DNA of 64,000 bases from Halobaculum halobium (lineage in GTDB: Archaea > Halobacteriota > Halobacteria > Halobacteriales > Haloferacaceae): NCBI RefSeq assembly GCF_030127145.1, contig NZ_CP126158.1, positions 310,001 to 374,000 of the forward strand, written 5' to 3'. A program made the translations under genes and the position numbers. Positions 51,020-60,584 of the stretch are shown here, piece by piece. Numbering within the stretch: the stretch's first letter is position 1; every line of letters starts with the position of its first letter. The notes under the pieces were generated by a model. The model saw only the letters and a list, made by a program, of their open reading frames with translations, ran no database searches and had not been told where the DNA came from.

Positions 51020-51670
51020 TTATTCCTTGCTGAGCCGGTGTCGAAGGGCGAGAATCGACAGCGACTCGAACGGGTACGATTCCTCGGCGACCGTTTCCGC
51101 GTGCAAGCCGCGATCGACGGCGTACTCGACCACGTCGGCGAACCCCGTCAGCGAGGAGACGAGCAGGAGCGCGACGCCGTCGGTCGCGAGCGCCCGCGGG
51201 AGGTCGTCGAGGAAGGGCTCGATGAGCTCGCGGCCGGACTCACCGCCCGACAGCGCCACCTCCTGCCAGTCGTCCCACTCGTTGTCCGGGTCCGTCGGGA
51301 GATACGGCGGGTTGAACAGGACCGTATCGAGCGACCCGTCGCCGAAGGATCCGAGGAGGTCACCGCGAACGGCCTCCACGCCGCGGTCTCGGGCCCGTCG
51401 GCACGCGTGGGGGTTCACGTCGCTGCCGATCACTCGGTCGGCATCGCCCTCAGTCAGGACCCGCTCGGCGACCCACCCCGAGCCAGTACCGACCTCGAGG
51501 GTAACCCCGCGAGCGTGCTCGACGGCCGCCTCCGCGAGCAAGCCGGAATCCTCCGCCGGGGCGTACACGGGGGCGTCGAGGCCGCGGCGCGCCGCGAGGG
51601 CGTCGCGAGTGGTCGCCGGATCGGGAGGGGAAGCACCGTCGGATCCCGGGTCCTCACCAGCGTCAGGCAT
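51020..51670 (-). CDS. HemK2/Mtq2-type protein-glutamine methyltransferase
   Basis: A 216-aa class I SAM methyltransferase of the HemK/Mtq2 branch: SAM-binding LEVGTGSGWVAERVL (near 57), second Asp motif VIGSDVNPHACRRA and the catalytic LFNPPYLPT (near 120). Members methylate the GGQ glutamine of release factors; the partner here would be aRF1. ATG 51670 is preferred because the frame to 51745 lies inside the MscS gene. It overlaps that gene's stop by 8 nt and is the last gene of the rpl21e cluster. Confidence 0.88.
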   Translation of the reverse strand: MPDAGEDPGSDGASPPDPATTRDALAARRGLDAPVYAPAEDSGLLAEAAVEHARGVTLEVGTGSGWVAERVLTEGDADRVIGSDVNPHACRRARDRGVEAVRGDLLGSFGDGSLDTVLFNPPYLPTDPDNEWDDWQEVALSGGESGRELIEPFLDDLPRALATDGVALLLVSSLTGFADVVEYAVDRGLHAETVAEESYPFESLSILALRHRLSKE

Positions 51671-52904
51671 CGGTCGTTCCTCCGGTGCCACCGGCGTCGT
51701 CGTCGCCGTCGCGGTCGGACTCGGATCCGTGGCTGTGGTCCGCATCCGCGGTCGAGAACGGCCCGGATTCGGACCGACCAGACAGCTCCCGCTGCGGGAA
51801 CGGGATCTTGATTCCTGCGTCGTCGAACGCCCGCTTGACCGCGAGCGTCACCCGAGTCCGGGCCTTCCACATCTTGCGGGCGCTGGGGTTGCTGATGTAG
51901 AAGCGGAGCCGCATGCCGATCGCGGAGTCTTCGAACCCCGTGAGTACCGCGTGGGGCTCCGGCGGCGACAACACGAGGTTGTGGTCGTTCATCGCCTCCT
52001 CGGCGACGTCGATCGCCTCGTCGAGATCCGTGCTATAGTCGAGCGCCACGTCCACGTTCAGGCGGAGTCGGCCTTTCCGCGAGCGGTTCACCACCTCGGT
52101 ATCGGTGACGATGTCGTTCGGGACCATCACGTACTCGTCGTCGAACGTCCGGATCCGGGTGTTGACGATCGTGATGTCGGTGACGATCCCCTCCTGGTCG
52201 CCGATGACGACCCAGTCGCCAAGTTCGAACGGCCGGGAGAACAGCACGACGAATCCCGCGAGCACGGCGCCGAGCGTCTGTCTCGCCGCAAGCCCGAGCA
52301 CGATGCCGGCGAATCCGGCGCCGACCAGGAGGTTCCCCGGGTTGACGCCCCAGACCGTGAAGACGACCAACAGCGCGATCGCGTACACCGCCACTTGGAC
52401 GACGTGGTGGGCGATCTCGGTCTGATGCTCCGACAGCGCGTTCTGCTCGCGGCCGACGTTCCGGATCGTCCGCTTCGTCACGCGCGTCAGCAGGATCGAA
52501 CCGATCAGGATCCCGATCGACAGGGCCGTCCGTGCCACGTTGCGGCCGTTGAACACCGTCTCCGGCACCGCTTCCCCGACCAGCGAGACCCCTCCCCAGA
52601 CGATCACCACGAACAGGCCGAACGTGACGCCGGCGGTCGTGACGACCACCGCCTGCGCGGACTCGACGGCCAGCGAGTGGCCGTCGAGCCGCTCTTTGAG
52701 CGCGGGACCAGTCCAGCGAACCGCCGAGACGATCGCCGCGAGAAGCCCGGCGGCGACGACCGTCGCCGCGATCCGCGCGCCTGGCGTCGACGTGACCGAC
52801 TGGACCCACGAGATCACGTCAGCGACGACCGTCATCGTCGTCTCGAGAGCGGGTGTGGCGACCATCGCCGCCGCCGCGGCGAGCACTGATCCCGTCCCCG
52901 TCAC
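51663..52904 (-). CDS. MscS-type mechanosensitive ion channel (413 aa)
   Basis: Larger MscS homologue: five hydrophobic segments (about 12-35, 45-65, 82-105, 125-145, 165-185 and the pore helix to 225), with GIVLGLAARQTLGAVLAGFVVLFSRP as the pore, then FELGDWVVIGDQEGIVTDITIVNTRI and the alpha/beta domain to about residue 355, and a His/Asp-rich acidic tail. Overlaps rsmA by ATGA and hemK2 by 8 nt, so it is expressed with translation and rRNA-modification genes. It likely acts in osmotic protection. Confidence 0.92.
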   Translation of the reverse strand: MTGTGSVLAAAAAMVATPALETTMTVVADVISWVQSVTSTPGARIAATVVAAGLLAAIVSAVRWTGPALKERLDGHSLAVESAQAVVVTTAGVTFGLFVVIVWGGVSLVGEAVPETVFNGRNVARTALSIGILIGSILLTRVTKRTIRNVGREQNALSEHQTEIAHHVVQVAVYAIALLVVFTVWGVNPGNLLVGAGFAGIVLGLAARQTLGAVLAGFVVLFSRPFELGDWVVIGDQEGIVTDITIVNTRIRTFDDEYVMVPNDIVTDTEVVNRSRKGRLRLNVDVALDYSTDLDEAIDVAEEAMNDHNLVLSPPEPHAVLTGFEDSAIGMRLRFYISNPSARKMWKARTRVTLAVKRAFDDAGIKIPFPQRELSGRSESGPFSTADADHSHGSESDRDGDDDAGGTGGTTDA

Positions 52905-53761
52905 TGTCCCGGTCCGATAGCGCTCGTCTCGCGGGCCAACTCAGTCAACGACGCGAACGCCGCCGGCGGCAGGTCGCCGGGTCGCTTCGAGAGCGTGTCC
53001 TCGTCGGCCGCGTCGACGACCGCGTCGGCCTCCTGCAGCCCCGAGATGTGCGCCGTGTTCCGGATCGCGTTGCGGACCGTCTTGCGCCGCTGCGTGAACA
53101 GCGCCTTGACGAACCGGAGGAAGAACGCCTCGTCGCCGACCTCGTAAGACGGGTCGCGTGGCACACAGCGGACGACTGCGCTGTCGACGCGCGGCTGCGG
53201 GTCGAACGCCTCCGGGGGGACGCGCTCGACGATCTCGACGTCCGCGTAGTGCTGTGCGGACACGGAGAGCCGGCCGTACTCGGAGGTCCCCGACTCGGCG
53301 ACCATTCGGTCGGCGAACTCCGCCTGAAACATCAACACCAGCGGTCGCCCGAGCGGGAGTAGCCGGAAGGCGACCTCCGAGGAGACGCCGTACGGGAGGT
53401 TCGAGACGGACGCGGTGAACCGCGGAAGGTCGACCTCGAGGGCGTCGCCTTCGATCACCTCGAGTGCGCCGTCGGCGACGGCGTCAGCGAACTCCTCGCG
53501 GAGAAAGGCCGCGAGTTCGCGGTCGCGTTCGACGACGGCGACGCGGTCGCCGGCGGCGAGCAGGCGGTCGGTGAGCGCGCCGGTCCCGCCGCCGATCTCG
53601 AGGAGGCGCGAGCGGTCGGTCCCCTCTGGGAGGTAGTCTGGGAGCCGGTCGAGCACGCGGTCGTCGACGAGGAAATGCTGGTCGCGGTCGGGGTCGCCGC
53701 GGACCCCCGCGCGCCGCCGGAGGTCGTCCGGATCGCGGAACTCCGGGGTAGCGTCGGTCAT
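52901..53761 (-). CDS. rsmA: 16S rRNA dimethyladenosine transferase (RsmA/KsgA)
   Basis: A 286-aa enzyme that dimethylates two adjacent adenosines in helix 45 at the 3' end of 16S rRNA. Motifs are DQHFLVDDRVLDRL (N-terminal), EIGGGTGALTDRLLAAGD, VEGD-type VIEGDALEVDLP and the catalytic SNLPYGVSSEVAFRLL (near 122), then a C-terminal helical domain. ATG 53761 (MTDATPEF) is used; the extension to 53800 is not conserved-looking. Third-to-last gene of the rpl21e-rpoF-DUF655-rsmA block. Confidence 0.95.
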   Translation of the reverse strand: MTDATPEFRDPDDLRRRAGVRGDPDRDQHFLVDDRVLDRLPDYLPEGTDRSRLLEIGGGTGALTDRLLAAGDRVAVVERDRELAAFLREEFADAVADGALEVIEGDALEVDLPRFTASVSNLPYGVSSEVAFRLLPLGRPLVLMFQAEFADRMVAESGTSEYGRLSVSAQHYADVEIVERVPPEAFDPQPRVDSAVVRCVPRDPSYEVGDEAFFLRFVKALFTQRRKTVRNAIRNTAHISGLQEADAVVDAADEDTLSKRPGDLPPAAFASLTELARETSAIGPGQ

Positions 53762-53848
53762 TACTCCCAGTTGACCGTCGGCGGCGGTAAATCCGTCCAT
53801 TCGGTCCGAACGACCGATCGCGCCCGGCGAAGGTGGCTGTGGGTCGGA

Positions 53849-54493
53849 CTACTTGTTCGCCGTCGGGGCGTCGACGCCGACGAAGATTCGGTACTTCAGG
53901 TCGTCGTCGCGGAGTTCCTCCATCACGCGTTCGACGAGCTTCTCCTTCGGACTGTGGAGCCCGGACACACGCTCGTCGAGGTCGTCGAACGACTCGAAGG
54001 GGCCCCGCTTGCGCGCGTCGAGGATGTTGTTCCGCAGTTTCTTGCCGATCCCGGGGAGGAGGTTGAGCTGGTGGAGCCGCAGCGAGATCGGCTCTGCGTC
54101 GTTGTAGAAGTCGACGAACCGACGCTCGTTCGTCTCGATGACCTCCTCGACCACGTACGTCAGTTCCTGGCGGGCGCCGCGGTTGAGGTCGTCGTAGTCG
54201 ACCCGGCGTGCGCGCTTGATCCCTGGCGCGGTCTCGGGTTCGATCTGAACGAGGTCGTCGATGCCGAACTCGGCGTCGTCGGTCAGTTCGAACTCGAACA
54301 GCCGGAAGTCCCGCTCGCCGAGTCCGTACGCGACCGCGGGCCGACGGTGCTGGGGGCGGTCGTCGTCGGCGCGGCCGTGCGGGAGGTACTCGAGGACGTA
54401 CGCGTGGACGGCGCCGTCGTCTGTGGCCTCGGCGGCGTCTCCGGACGCGTCGGGCGGATCGCTTGCCGGCGCAGAATCGCGTTCGTCGTTCAT
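53849..54493 (-). CDS. DUF655-family protein
   Basis: A 214-aa archaeal protein. After an acidic N-terminus, the DUF655 core begins VHAYVLEYLPHGR (near 29), continues YGLGERDFRLFEFELTDD, and ends in a helix-hairpin-helix segment LHQLNLLPGIGKKLRNNILDARKRGPF (near 140-166) typical of nucleic-acid binding. Conserved in archaea between rpoF and ksgA, as here. A role in RNA or DNA binding is likely, but no activity is established. Confidence 0.9.
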   Translation of the reverse strand: MNDERDSAPASDPPDASGDAAEATDDGAVHAYVLEYLPHGRADDDRPQHRRPAVAYGLGERDFRLFEFELTDDAEFGIDDLVQIEPETAPGIKRARRVDYDDLNRGARQELTYVVEEVIETNERRFVDFYNDAEPISLRLHQLNLLPGIGKKLRNNILDARKRGPFESFDDLDERVSGLHSPKEKLVERVMEELRDDDLKYRIFVGVDAPTANK

Positions 54494-54591
54494 GCGATGC
54501 GATAGGTTGGCGGAGGTGATAAAAGGTCGTCGCCGTCGCCGCGTTCCAGCGACCGCGCGGGCGACGACGCGTCGCCGAGTCGGAGACCGCG

Positions 54592-54948
54592 TTACGCGTA
54601 CTTCGCGACGACGTCGAGGATCGCGTCGAGTTCGTCCCCGTCGAGCGCGTAGCGCTCCTGGGCGTACACGGCGCGGACCTCCGTTCGGTCGCGCGGGAGG
54701 AGGTCGGCGATCTTGTAGGCTTGCGGCTCGTCGACCTTCTCCAACTCGAGCAGCTCTTCGACGAGTTCCAGTGACTCGTCGGGGTCGAGGAAGGCGAACC
54801 GGTTGACGTGGTCAACAGCGCGCGCGAGTTCGTAGCGCATCTCGCGGTCCTCGTCGGTCGCGCGATCGGCCTCGATGGCGCTGAGCAGTTCCTTCGCCTG
54901 TGAGACGGTCAGGAACTCCTCGCTCAGCTTCTCCTTGAAGATCGTCAT
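54592..54948 (-). CDS. rpoF: DNA-directed RNA polymerase subunit F (Rpb4-like)
   Basis: A 118-aa stalk subunit of archaeal RNA polymerase that pairs with RpoE and helps initiation and transcript grip. It has the Rpb4 helices: EFLTVSQAKELLSAIE, MRYELARAVDHVNRFAFLDPDESLELVEELLEL (split across two helices) and a C-terminal LDAILDVVAKY. ATG 54948 is 5 nt after the rpl21e stop, so it is cotranscribed. Confidence 0.93.
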   Translation of the reverse strand: MTIFKEKLSEEFLTVSQAKELLSAIEADRATDEDREMRYELARAVDHVNRFAFLDPDESLELVEELLELEKVDEPQAYKIADLLPRDRTEVRAVYAQERYALDGDELDAILDVVAKYA

Positions 54949-54953
54949 CGGGT

Positions 54954-55247
54954 CTACTCGGTCTGCGCCTTCAGGTGCGCGGGCTTGGCGAGGATCGTCT
55001 TGGTCTTGCCGCCGTCGACGATCTCGACTTTGACCGCGGCGCCCTGCATGCCGACCACGGTTCCGGTGTGGCCGTTGAAGCGAGCGTGGAAGCGGCCGTC
55101 GTTGACCGACGGGTCCAGCTTCAGGTGAACCTTCTGTCCCTCGTCGAACTCGGCGATCGCGCGCTGGGGCGGCGAGGTGCCGCGGTCGCGGGGGTCGTTC
55201 GAGAGTTTTCCGCGTGTACCGTGAAGGGGTCCGTTTGAACTCGGCAT
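54954..55247 (-). CDS. rpl21e: 50S ribosomal protein L21e
   Basis: A 97-aa archaeal/eukaryotic large-subunit protein: [40 protein letters not shown] and [21 protein letters not shown] are standard L21e. ATG 55247 is the normal start; the frame to 55490 is not. Heads the minus-strand block that ends with hemK2. A TTTATACCC-like element about 25-30 nt upstream (CCGCGGGTATAAATGG on the plus strand, near 55276-55285) is a good TATA box. Confidence 0.95.
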   Translation of the reverse strand: MPSSNGPLHGTRGKLSNDPRDRGTSPPQRAIAEFDEGQKVHLKLDPSVNDGRFHARFNGHTGTVVGMQGAAVKVEIVDGGKTKTILAKPAHLKAQTE

Positions 55248-55456
55248 AGTCGTGCGCACGTCTTCTCTTGTCGCGGGTATAAATGGTGCGTTCCGCGGGC
55301 AGGGTGGTGCTCGGTCACACGCCCGGGACGTGATCGATCTGACTCCACAAGAGGGGTGGTCTCCGAAATCAAGAAACCGGGTACGCCGACGCCGGCGGCG
55401 ACGAAAAGCGTGGAGCGATCGCTGGCAGTTCCCGCAAGCGAGGAGGCCCAGGAAGG

Positions 55457-56467
55457 TTACGCGCCGATGTACTCCTCGTTGATCTCCCACTCGCCGCGGT
55501 CGTTCTCGACGAGGTACTCCCCGTAGTACGGCACGCGGTCGTCGACGACCGTGCGGAACGACTCGCGGATCTCGGATCTCGTCATCTCGCCCATCGACTT
55601 CAGGTCGTCGTTGCGGTTGAGACAGCCCTTCAGGTATCCCTCGTGAGTGACGCGAACGCGGCCGCAGTTGGCGCAGAAGTCGTCGTTCTCGACGGGATCG
55701 ACGATCTCCACCATCCCGAGTCCGGCGGCGTCGGGGTCGTCTGGGCTGGCCGCGTCGGCGTCGCCGACGTAGTAGCGCTTGCGGTCGTGCATCTCTCGGT
55801 GTTCGACGCGGACGGCGATGTCAGAGAGCCAGTCGTGGACGCGCTGGATGTCGATGTTCCACTCGGGCTTTCCTGTCAGCTCTGGCATGTACTCGATGAG
55901 CTGGAGCTGGAGCCCGTCGTTCTCCGCGACGTGCTCGACCATCCCCTCGACGTAGCCGGCGGTGTGTTCGAACACGACCATGTTCAGCTTCACCGGGGCG
56001 AGCCCGGCGTCGACGGCGCAGCGAACGCCCTCCAGCACCTGCTCGTAGGCCCCGGACTTCGTGACCTCCGCGAACGCCTCGGGGTCGAGCGCGTCCTGAG
56101 AGACGTTCACCCGGTTAAGCCCGGCGTCGACGAGGTCTTCTGCACGACCGGGCAGGAAGGTGCCGTTCGTCGTCATCGAGGTCTCCATGGAGTCGGGCGT
56201 CCGTCGGATGATCTCCTCCAGATCGTCTCGCAACATCGGCTCGCCGCCGGTGAACTTCACCGCGTCGACGCCGAACTCGGCGGCGACCTCCAGAACGCGA
56301 ACCACGTCGTCGGTCGACATCTCGTCGTCCTGGGCGTCCATCGGCCCGCGCGTGTCGCCCAGCCCCTCGTTGTGGCAGTAGACGCAATCGAAGTTGCACC
56401 GGTCGGTGAGCGAGACGCGCACTCCGGTTACTTCCCGCCCGAAGTCGTCGACCAGCGGTGTCGGCAT
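55457..56467 (-). CDS. moaA: GTP 3',8-cyclase MoaA
   Basis: First enzyme of molybdopterin synthesis, a radical-SAM protein that rearranges GTP to 3',8-cyclo-GTP. 336 aa. The N-terminal Fe4S4 site is [12 protein letters not shown] (near 22-33), with [10 protein letters not shown] (near 68) and TTNGT; the C-terminal cluster is in [23 protein letters not shown] 56467 is used; the frame to 56566 is within the AT-rich promoter. Divergent from mrp with a palindrome-rich gap. Confidence 0.93.
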   Translation of the reverse strand: MPTPLVDDFGREVTGVRVSLTDRCNFDCVYCHNEGLGDTRGPMDAQDDEMSTDDVVRVLEVAAEFGVDAVKFTGGEPMLRDDLEEIIRRTPDSMETSMTTNGTFLPGRAEDLVDAGLNRVNVSQDALDPEAFAEVTKSGAYEQVLEGVRCAVDAGLAPVKLNMVVFEHTAGYVEGMVEHVAENDGLQLQLIEYMPELTGKPEWNIDIQRVHDWLSDIAVRVEHREMHDRKRYYVGDADAASPDDPDAAGLGMVEIVDPVENDDFCANCGRVRVTHEGYLKGCLNRNDDLKSMGEMTRSEIRESFRTVVDDRVPYYGEYLVENDRGEWEINEEYIGA

Positions 56468-56522
56468 TATGTAGCATTCTTCGTTCGCGCGTACTTGAAC
56501 GTATGGGACGATCGGGACAAAT

Positions 56523-56564
56523 AGTAACTGGAACAAGTTACTCTCGTAGTATCTAAATAGATAC
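56523..56564. promoter_or_regulatory. Two perfect palindromes in the moaA/mrp divergent promoter
   Basis: AGTAACT (56523-56529) and AGTTACT (56536-56542) form 7-bp arms around GGAACA; just beyond, GTATCTA-AA-TAGATAC (56549-56564) is a 16-bp palindrome. Both lie between the divergent starts at 56467 and 56637 in AT-rich DNA, the right place for TATA elements and a dimeric regulator. Confidence 0.6.
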
Positions 56565-56636
56565 ATCGATCCCCTTTGGCCCGCGCTGAATTTCCCCGTG
56601 GGAAACCCTTATTCGGAGCGCTCGCCGACGGCACCT

Positions 56637-57710
56637 ATGGACGAAGCCGCCGTACGCGAGCGACTCGAGGGCGTCGAGGACCCGGACCTCGGGACAGACA
56701 TCGTCTCGCTCGGCCTGGTGAACGCGGTACAGGTCGACGACGAGGACGGCGTGATCCGCGTGTCGCTGGCGCTGGGGGCGCCGTACGCGCCCAACGAGAC
56801 GGCGATCGCGGAGGGCGTCCGCGACGCGCTGGCCGACACGGAGTACGCGCTCGACATCTCCGCGAACGTCGAGTCGGACCTCTCGGCCGGCGAGGAGGTG
56901 CTCCCGAACGTGAAGAACGTCATCGCCGTCGCTTCCGGGAAGGGCGGCGTCGGCAAGTCGACGGTCGCGGTGAACCTCGCGGCGGGCCTGTCACAGCTCG
57001 GCGCCCGGGTCGGGCTGTTCGACGCGGACATCTACGGGCCGAACGTCCCCCGGATGGTCGACGCCGACGAAGCGCCGCGAGCGACCGACCAGGACACCAT
57101 CGTGCCGCCCCAGAAGTTCGGGATGAAGCTGATGAGCATGGCGTTCCTCGTCGGCGAGGACGACCCGGTCATCTGGCGCGGTCCCATGGTGCACAAGCTG
57201 CTCACACAGCTGGTCGAGGACGTCGAGTGGGGCGCGCTCGATTACCTCGTGCTCGACCTGCCGCCGGGCACCGGGGACACGCAGCTCACCATCCTCCAGA
57301 CGCTGCCGCTCACCGGCGCGGTGATCGTCACGACACCCGAGGACGTCGCGCTCGACGACGCGAACAAGGGGCTCCGGATGTTCGGCAAGCACGACACGAA
57401 CGTGCTCGGCATCGTCGAGAACATGTCGGGGTTCGTCTGCCCCGACTGCGGCGGCGAACACGAGATCTTCGGCAAGGGCGGCGGCAAGCAGTTCGCCGCC
57501 GACAACGACCTCCCGTTCCTCGGGGGCATCCCGCTGGACCCGTCCGTCCGCGCCGGCGGCGACGGCGGCGAGCCGATCGTCCTCGACGACGAGCCGGGCG
57601 AGGTGGGCGACGCGTTCAAACTCGTCACCGAGAACGTCGCCAACAACGTCGGCGTGGTGCGACGGCAGACGGTCAGTCAGCGCGCCCAGCAGAACTCCCC
57701 CACGCAGTAA
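56637..57710 (+). CDS. Mrp/NBP35-family P-loop ATPase (iron-sulfur carrier)
   Basis: A 357-aa Mrp/ApbC-type ATPase that binds and transfers Fe-S clusters. N-terminal MIP18/DUF59-like domain (about 1-85, LEGVEDPDLGTDIVSLGL), then the Walker A SGKGGVGKSTVAVNLA (near 102), DADIYGPNVPRM, the PPGTGDTQLT switch and the CPDCGGEHEIFGKGGG pair of Cys (CxxC near 269) that holds the bridging cluster. ATG 56637. Divergent from moaA, itself an Fe-S enzyme. Confidence 0.93.
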   Translation: MDEAAVRERLEGVEDPDLGTDIVSLGLVNAVQVDDEDGVIRVSLALGAPYAPNETAIAEGVRDALADTEYALDISANVESDLSAGEEVLPNVKNVIAVASGKGGVGKSTVAVNLAAGLSQLGARVGLFDADIYGPNVPRMVDADEAPRATDQDTIVPPQKFGMKLMSMAFLVGEDDPVIWRGPMVHKLLTQLVEDVEWGALDYLVLDLPPGTGDTQLTILQTLPLTGAVIVTTPEDVALDDANKGLRMFGKHDTNVLGIVENMSGFVCPDCGGEHEIFGKGGGKQFAADNDLPFLGGIPLDPSVRAGGDGGEPIVLDDEPGEVGDAFKLVTENVANNVGVVRRQTVSQRAQQNSPTQ

Positions 57711-57811
57711 CGCGAACCTCCGCTGCGCCACGGGACGGCAGCACACACCGCTTTTCACGAGCTCCGATCGAGTCGCAAAGGGCTTAGCCGGGGGCGCACC
57801 CAACCCGAGGT

Positions 57812-58111
57812 ATGCCCGACGACGAGGACGCGCGCCTCCCGGAGGCTCCCGGGGAGGACGATGATTCAAACTGGCAGCTGGCCCCCGACTCCGAAGCGGA
57901 GTTCGCTGCCGACGCGGAGGCAAGGCGGTTCCTCCGCGCGGTCGCCGAGGACGTGCGCGGCGACTCCGGCGAGTCGAAGCAGCTCTCCGCGATACTCTAT
58001 CGCGTCTCGGACCTGTACGACGCCGACGAGGACACCTCGCCCGAAGAGATCTACCTGAACGTCAGGCGGATCATGCAGATCAAAGAGCGCGGCGGGTTGA
58101 AGCGGGAGTGA
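57812..58111 (+). CDS. Haloarchaeal conserved hypothetical protein (99 aa)
   Basis: An acidic N-terminal half (PDDEDARLPEAPGEDDDSN) then a helical RRFLRAVAEDVRGDSGESKQL, LYRVSDLYDADEDTSPEEIYLNVRRI and a Lys/Arg-rich end. No Cys, signal or membrane segment. ATG 57812 is preceded by AAAGGGCTTAGCCGG about 30 nt upstream. Similar short acidic proteins are, to my recollection, conserved in haloarchaea without function. Confidence 0.7.
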   Translation: MPDDEDARLPEAPGEDDDSNWQLAPDSEAEFAADAEARRFLRAVAEDVRGDSGESKQLSAILYRVSDLYDADEDTSPEEIYLNVRRIMQIKERGGLKRE

Positions 58112-58283
58112 GATCGGCTGCGGTCGCGGTCACGGTGCGGAAATCACAGTAGCTGTTCCGTGACTGAGGGGTGAGGAAGTCAGTCCGAACGAACGGCGCT
58201 GTTGGCGTCATCAGACGGCTTCGGCGCCAGAGTAGCGGCCCACAGAGTACGAATCCGACAGCATACAACGAGTTTTGACGGGA

Positions 58284-58304
58284 TCGCGCGTCTTCGGCGC
58301 GCGA
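58284..58304 (-). terminator. Hairpin between the 99-aa gene and cdc48
   Basis: Perfect 7-bp arms TCGCGCG (58284-58290) and CGCGCGA (58298-58304) around TCTTCGG, 19 nt after the cdc48 stop on the minus strand, and able to serve the plus-strand gene ending at 58111 as well. No strong T-tract. Confidence 0.35.
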
Positions 58305-58322
58305 GGACCCGGTACACGACGT

Positions 58323-60584
58323 TTACTGGAACGTCCGTCCCAGCTCGGTCTCCTGCTCGTCGCGCGCCTCGCGGTTCTGGAACCGCTGTTCGACCTCTTC
58401 GTAGCGCTGTCTGGTCTCCTCGGTGACCGAGGGGTTCACCTCGTCGAGTGCGTCCTCGAAGTGTGCCATCGTCACGCGGACGTTGCCGACGGAGTCGTCG
58501 ACCTCCTCCGGGGAGACCGACTGGATGAACTCCCGTGAGGCGTTCATCGACGCCTCCCGCGAGACCGCCTCGATGTCGGCGCCGACGTACCCCTCGGTAC
58601 GGCGCGCGAGCGCGTCGAGGTCGACGTCGTCGGCCAGCGGCTTGTGCTCGGTGTGGACCCCGAAGATCTTGCGGCGTCCCTCCTCGTCGGGGACGGGCAC
58701 GTGGACGTGGCGGTCGAGCCGACCCGGGCGAAGCAGCGCGTTGTCGATGAGGTCCGGGCGGTTCGTCGTCGCGATGACGACCACGTCCTCCAGGGTCTCC
58801 AGCCCGTCCAACTCGGTGAGCAGCTGCGAGACGACGCGCTCGGAGACGCCGGAGTCGCCGGAGTTGCGTCCGCGCTCGGTCGCGATCGCGTCGATCTCAT
58901 CGAAGAAGATGATGGTCGGCGCGTTCTCGCGGGCCTTGCTGAAGACCTCGCGGACGCCCTTCTCGGACTCGCCCACGTACTTGTTCAGCAGTTCCGGCCC
59001 CTTCACGGAGATGAAGTTGGTCTCGGACTCGTTGGCGACGGCCTTCGCGAGCAGCGTCTTCCCCGTCCCTGGCGGGCCGTACATCAGGACGCCCTTCGCG
59101 GACTCCATGTCCATCGCCTCGAACACCTCGGGGTAGTCGAGCGGCCACTGGATCGTCTCGCGGAGGCGTTCTTTGGTCCCCTCGAGCCCGCCGACGTCCC
59201 CCCACGTGACGTCGGGGACCTCGACGAAGACCTCGCGAAGCGCGGAGGGTTCGATCCCCTTTAGCGCCTCTTTCATGTCCGCCCCGGTCACCTGGATCGA
59301 CTCCAACACCTCGGCGTCGATCTCGTCGTCCTCGAGGTCGATCTGCGGGCGGATACGCCGCAGCGAGTTCATCCCCGCCTCCTTCGCGAGGCTCTCCAGG
59401 TCGGCGCCGACGAACCCGTGGGTCGTCTCGGCGTACTCGTCGATGTCGACGTCGTCGGACAGCGGCATGTTCCGCGTGTGGACCTGCAGGATCTCCTTGC
59501 GGCCGTCCCGGTCCGGGACGCCGACCTCGATCTCGCGGTCGAAGCGGCCGCCGCGCCGGAGCGCGGGGTCGATCGCGTCCACGCGGTTGGTCGCGCCGAT
59601 GACGACGACCTCGCCGCGCTCCTCGAGCCCGTCCATCAGCGAGAGCAGCTGGGCCACGACGCGGCGCTCCACGTCGCCGCCGGCCTCCTCGCGCTTGGGC
59701 GCGATGGAGTCGAGCTCGTCCATGAAGACGATCGCGGGGGCGTTCTCCGCCGCCTCCTCGAACACCTCACGGAGTTGCTCCTCGCTCTCTCCGTAGTACT
59801 TCGACATGATCTCGGGGCCCGAGAGCGTCTGGAAGTGCGCGTCGATCTCGTTGGCGACGGCCTTCGCGATCAGCGTCTTGCCGGTTCCAGGCGGCCCGTG
59901 CAGGAGGACCCCCTTCGGCGGCTCGATGCCGAGCCGCTTGAACAGCTCCGGGTGACGCATCGGCAGCTCGATCATCTCGCGGACCTGTTCGAGCTCGTCG
60001 TCGAGCCCGCCGATGTCCTCGTAGGTCACGTCGGGAGTCTCCGCCCCAGCCGCGGCCGTGTCCTCGGCGATCTGCTCGGCCGGCTTCTCGGAGATCTCCA
60101 CTTCGGTGGAGTCGGTGATGACGACGGTTCCCGAGGGGTTCGTCGAGGCGATCTTGAGCGGCACCGCCTGGGACCCACCGCCCATCAGGCCTAAGCCGAG
60201 CGGGAACCGGATCGTCTGTCCCTGCGTCACGGGCTGACCGGAGAGCTTGTCTCGGATGATCGAACCGATGTTGCCGCGGATCCCGAACTGCTGGGGAAGG
60301 GCGATCGTGATCCGCTCTGCGGGCTCGACGTCGGCGGGCTCGACCGCCACGCGGTCGTCGATGCCGACGCCCGCCTCCTGACGGAGTTGCCCGTCGATGC
60401 GGATGACGCCCGTGTTATCGTCCTCGGGATAGCCCGGCCACACGCGGGCGATCCCGGTCGAGTCGCCATCGATACGGATGTAATCGCCGCCCGAGAGGTC
60501 GAGTTCGTCGGCGGCGACGCGGTCGATCGCCGCGAGCCGGCGCCCCGCGTCCTTCTGTTTGAGGGGTTTGACCGTGAGCTTCAT
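58323..60584 (-). CDS. CDC48/p97-family AAA ATPase
   Basis: A 753-aa double-ring unfoldase that extracts and unfolds proteins, likely feeding the proteasome. N-domain (about 1-185), D1 (about 200-455) and D2 (about 475-735) with two Walker A motifs [20 protein letters not shown] and [20 protein letters not shown], and Walker [14 protein letters not shown] and [13 protein letters not shown]. The sensor and arginine-finger regions are intact ([33 protein letters not shown]). Start ATG overlaps the upstream small gene by ATGA, so the two are cotranscribed. The C-terminus lacks an obvious HbYX tail. Confidence 0.96.
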   Translation of the reverse strand: MKLTVKPLKQKDAGRRLAAIDRVAADELDLSGGDYIRIDGDSTGIARVWPGYPEDDNTGVIRIDGQLRQEAGVGIDDRVAVEPADVEPAERITIALPQQFGIRGNIGSIIRDKLSGQPVTQGQTIRFPLGLGLMGGGSQAVPLKIASTNPSGTVVITDSTEVEISEKPAEQIAEDTAAAGAETPDVTYEDIGGLDDELEQVREMIELPMRHPELFKRLGIEPPKGVLLHGPPGTGKTLIAKAVANEIDAHFQTLSGPEIMSKYYGESEEQLREVFEEAAENAPAIVFMDELDSIAPKREEAGGDVERRVVAQLLSLMDGLEERGEVVVIGATNRVDAIDPALRRGGRFDREIEVGVPDRDGRKEILQVHTRNMPLSDDVDIDEYAETTHGFVGADLESLAKEAGMNSLRRIRPQIDLEDDEIDAEVLESIQVTGADMKEALKGIEPSALREVFVEVPDVTWGDVGGLEGTKERLRETIQWPLDYPEVFEAMDMESAKGVLMYGPPGTGKTLLAKAVANESETNFISVKGPELLNKYVGESEKGVREVFSKARENAPTIIFFDEIDAIATERGRNSGDSGVSERVVSQLLTELDGLETLEDVVVIATTNRPDLIDNALLRPGRLDRHVHVPVPDEEGRRKIFGVHTEHKPLADDVDLDALARRTEGYVGADIEAVSREASMNASREFIQSVSPEEVDDSVGNVRVTMAHFEDALDEVNPSVTEETRQRYEEVEQRFQNREARDEQETELGRTFQ

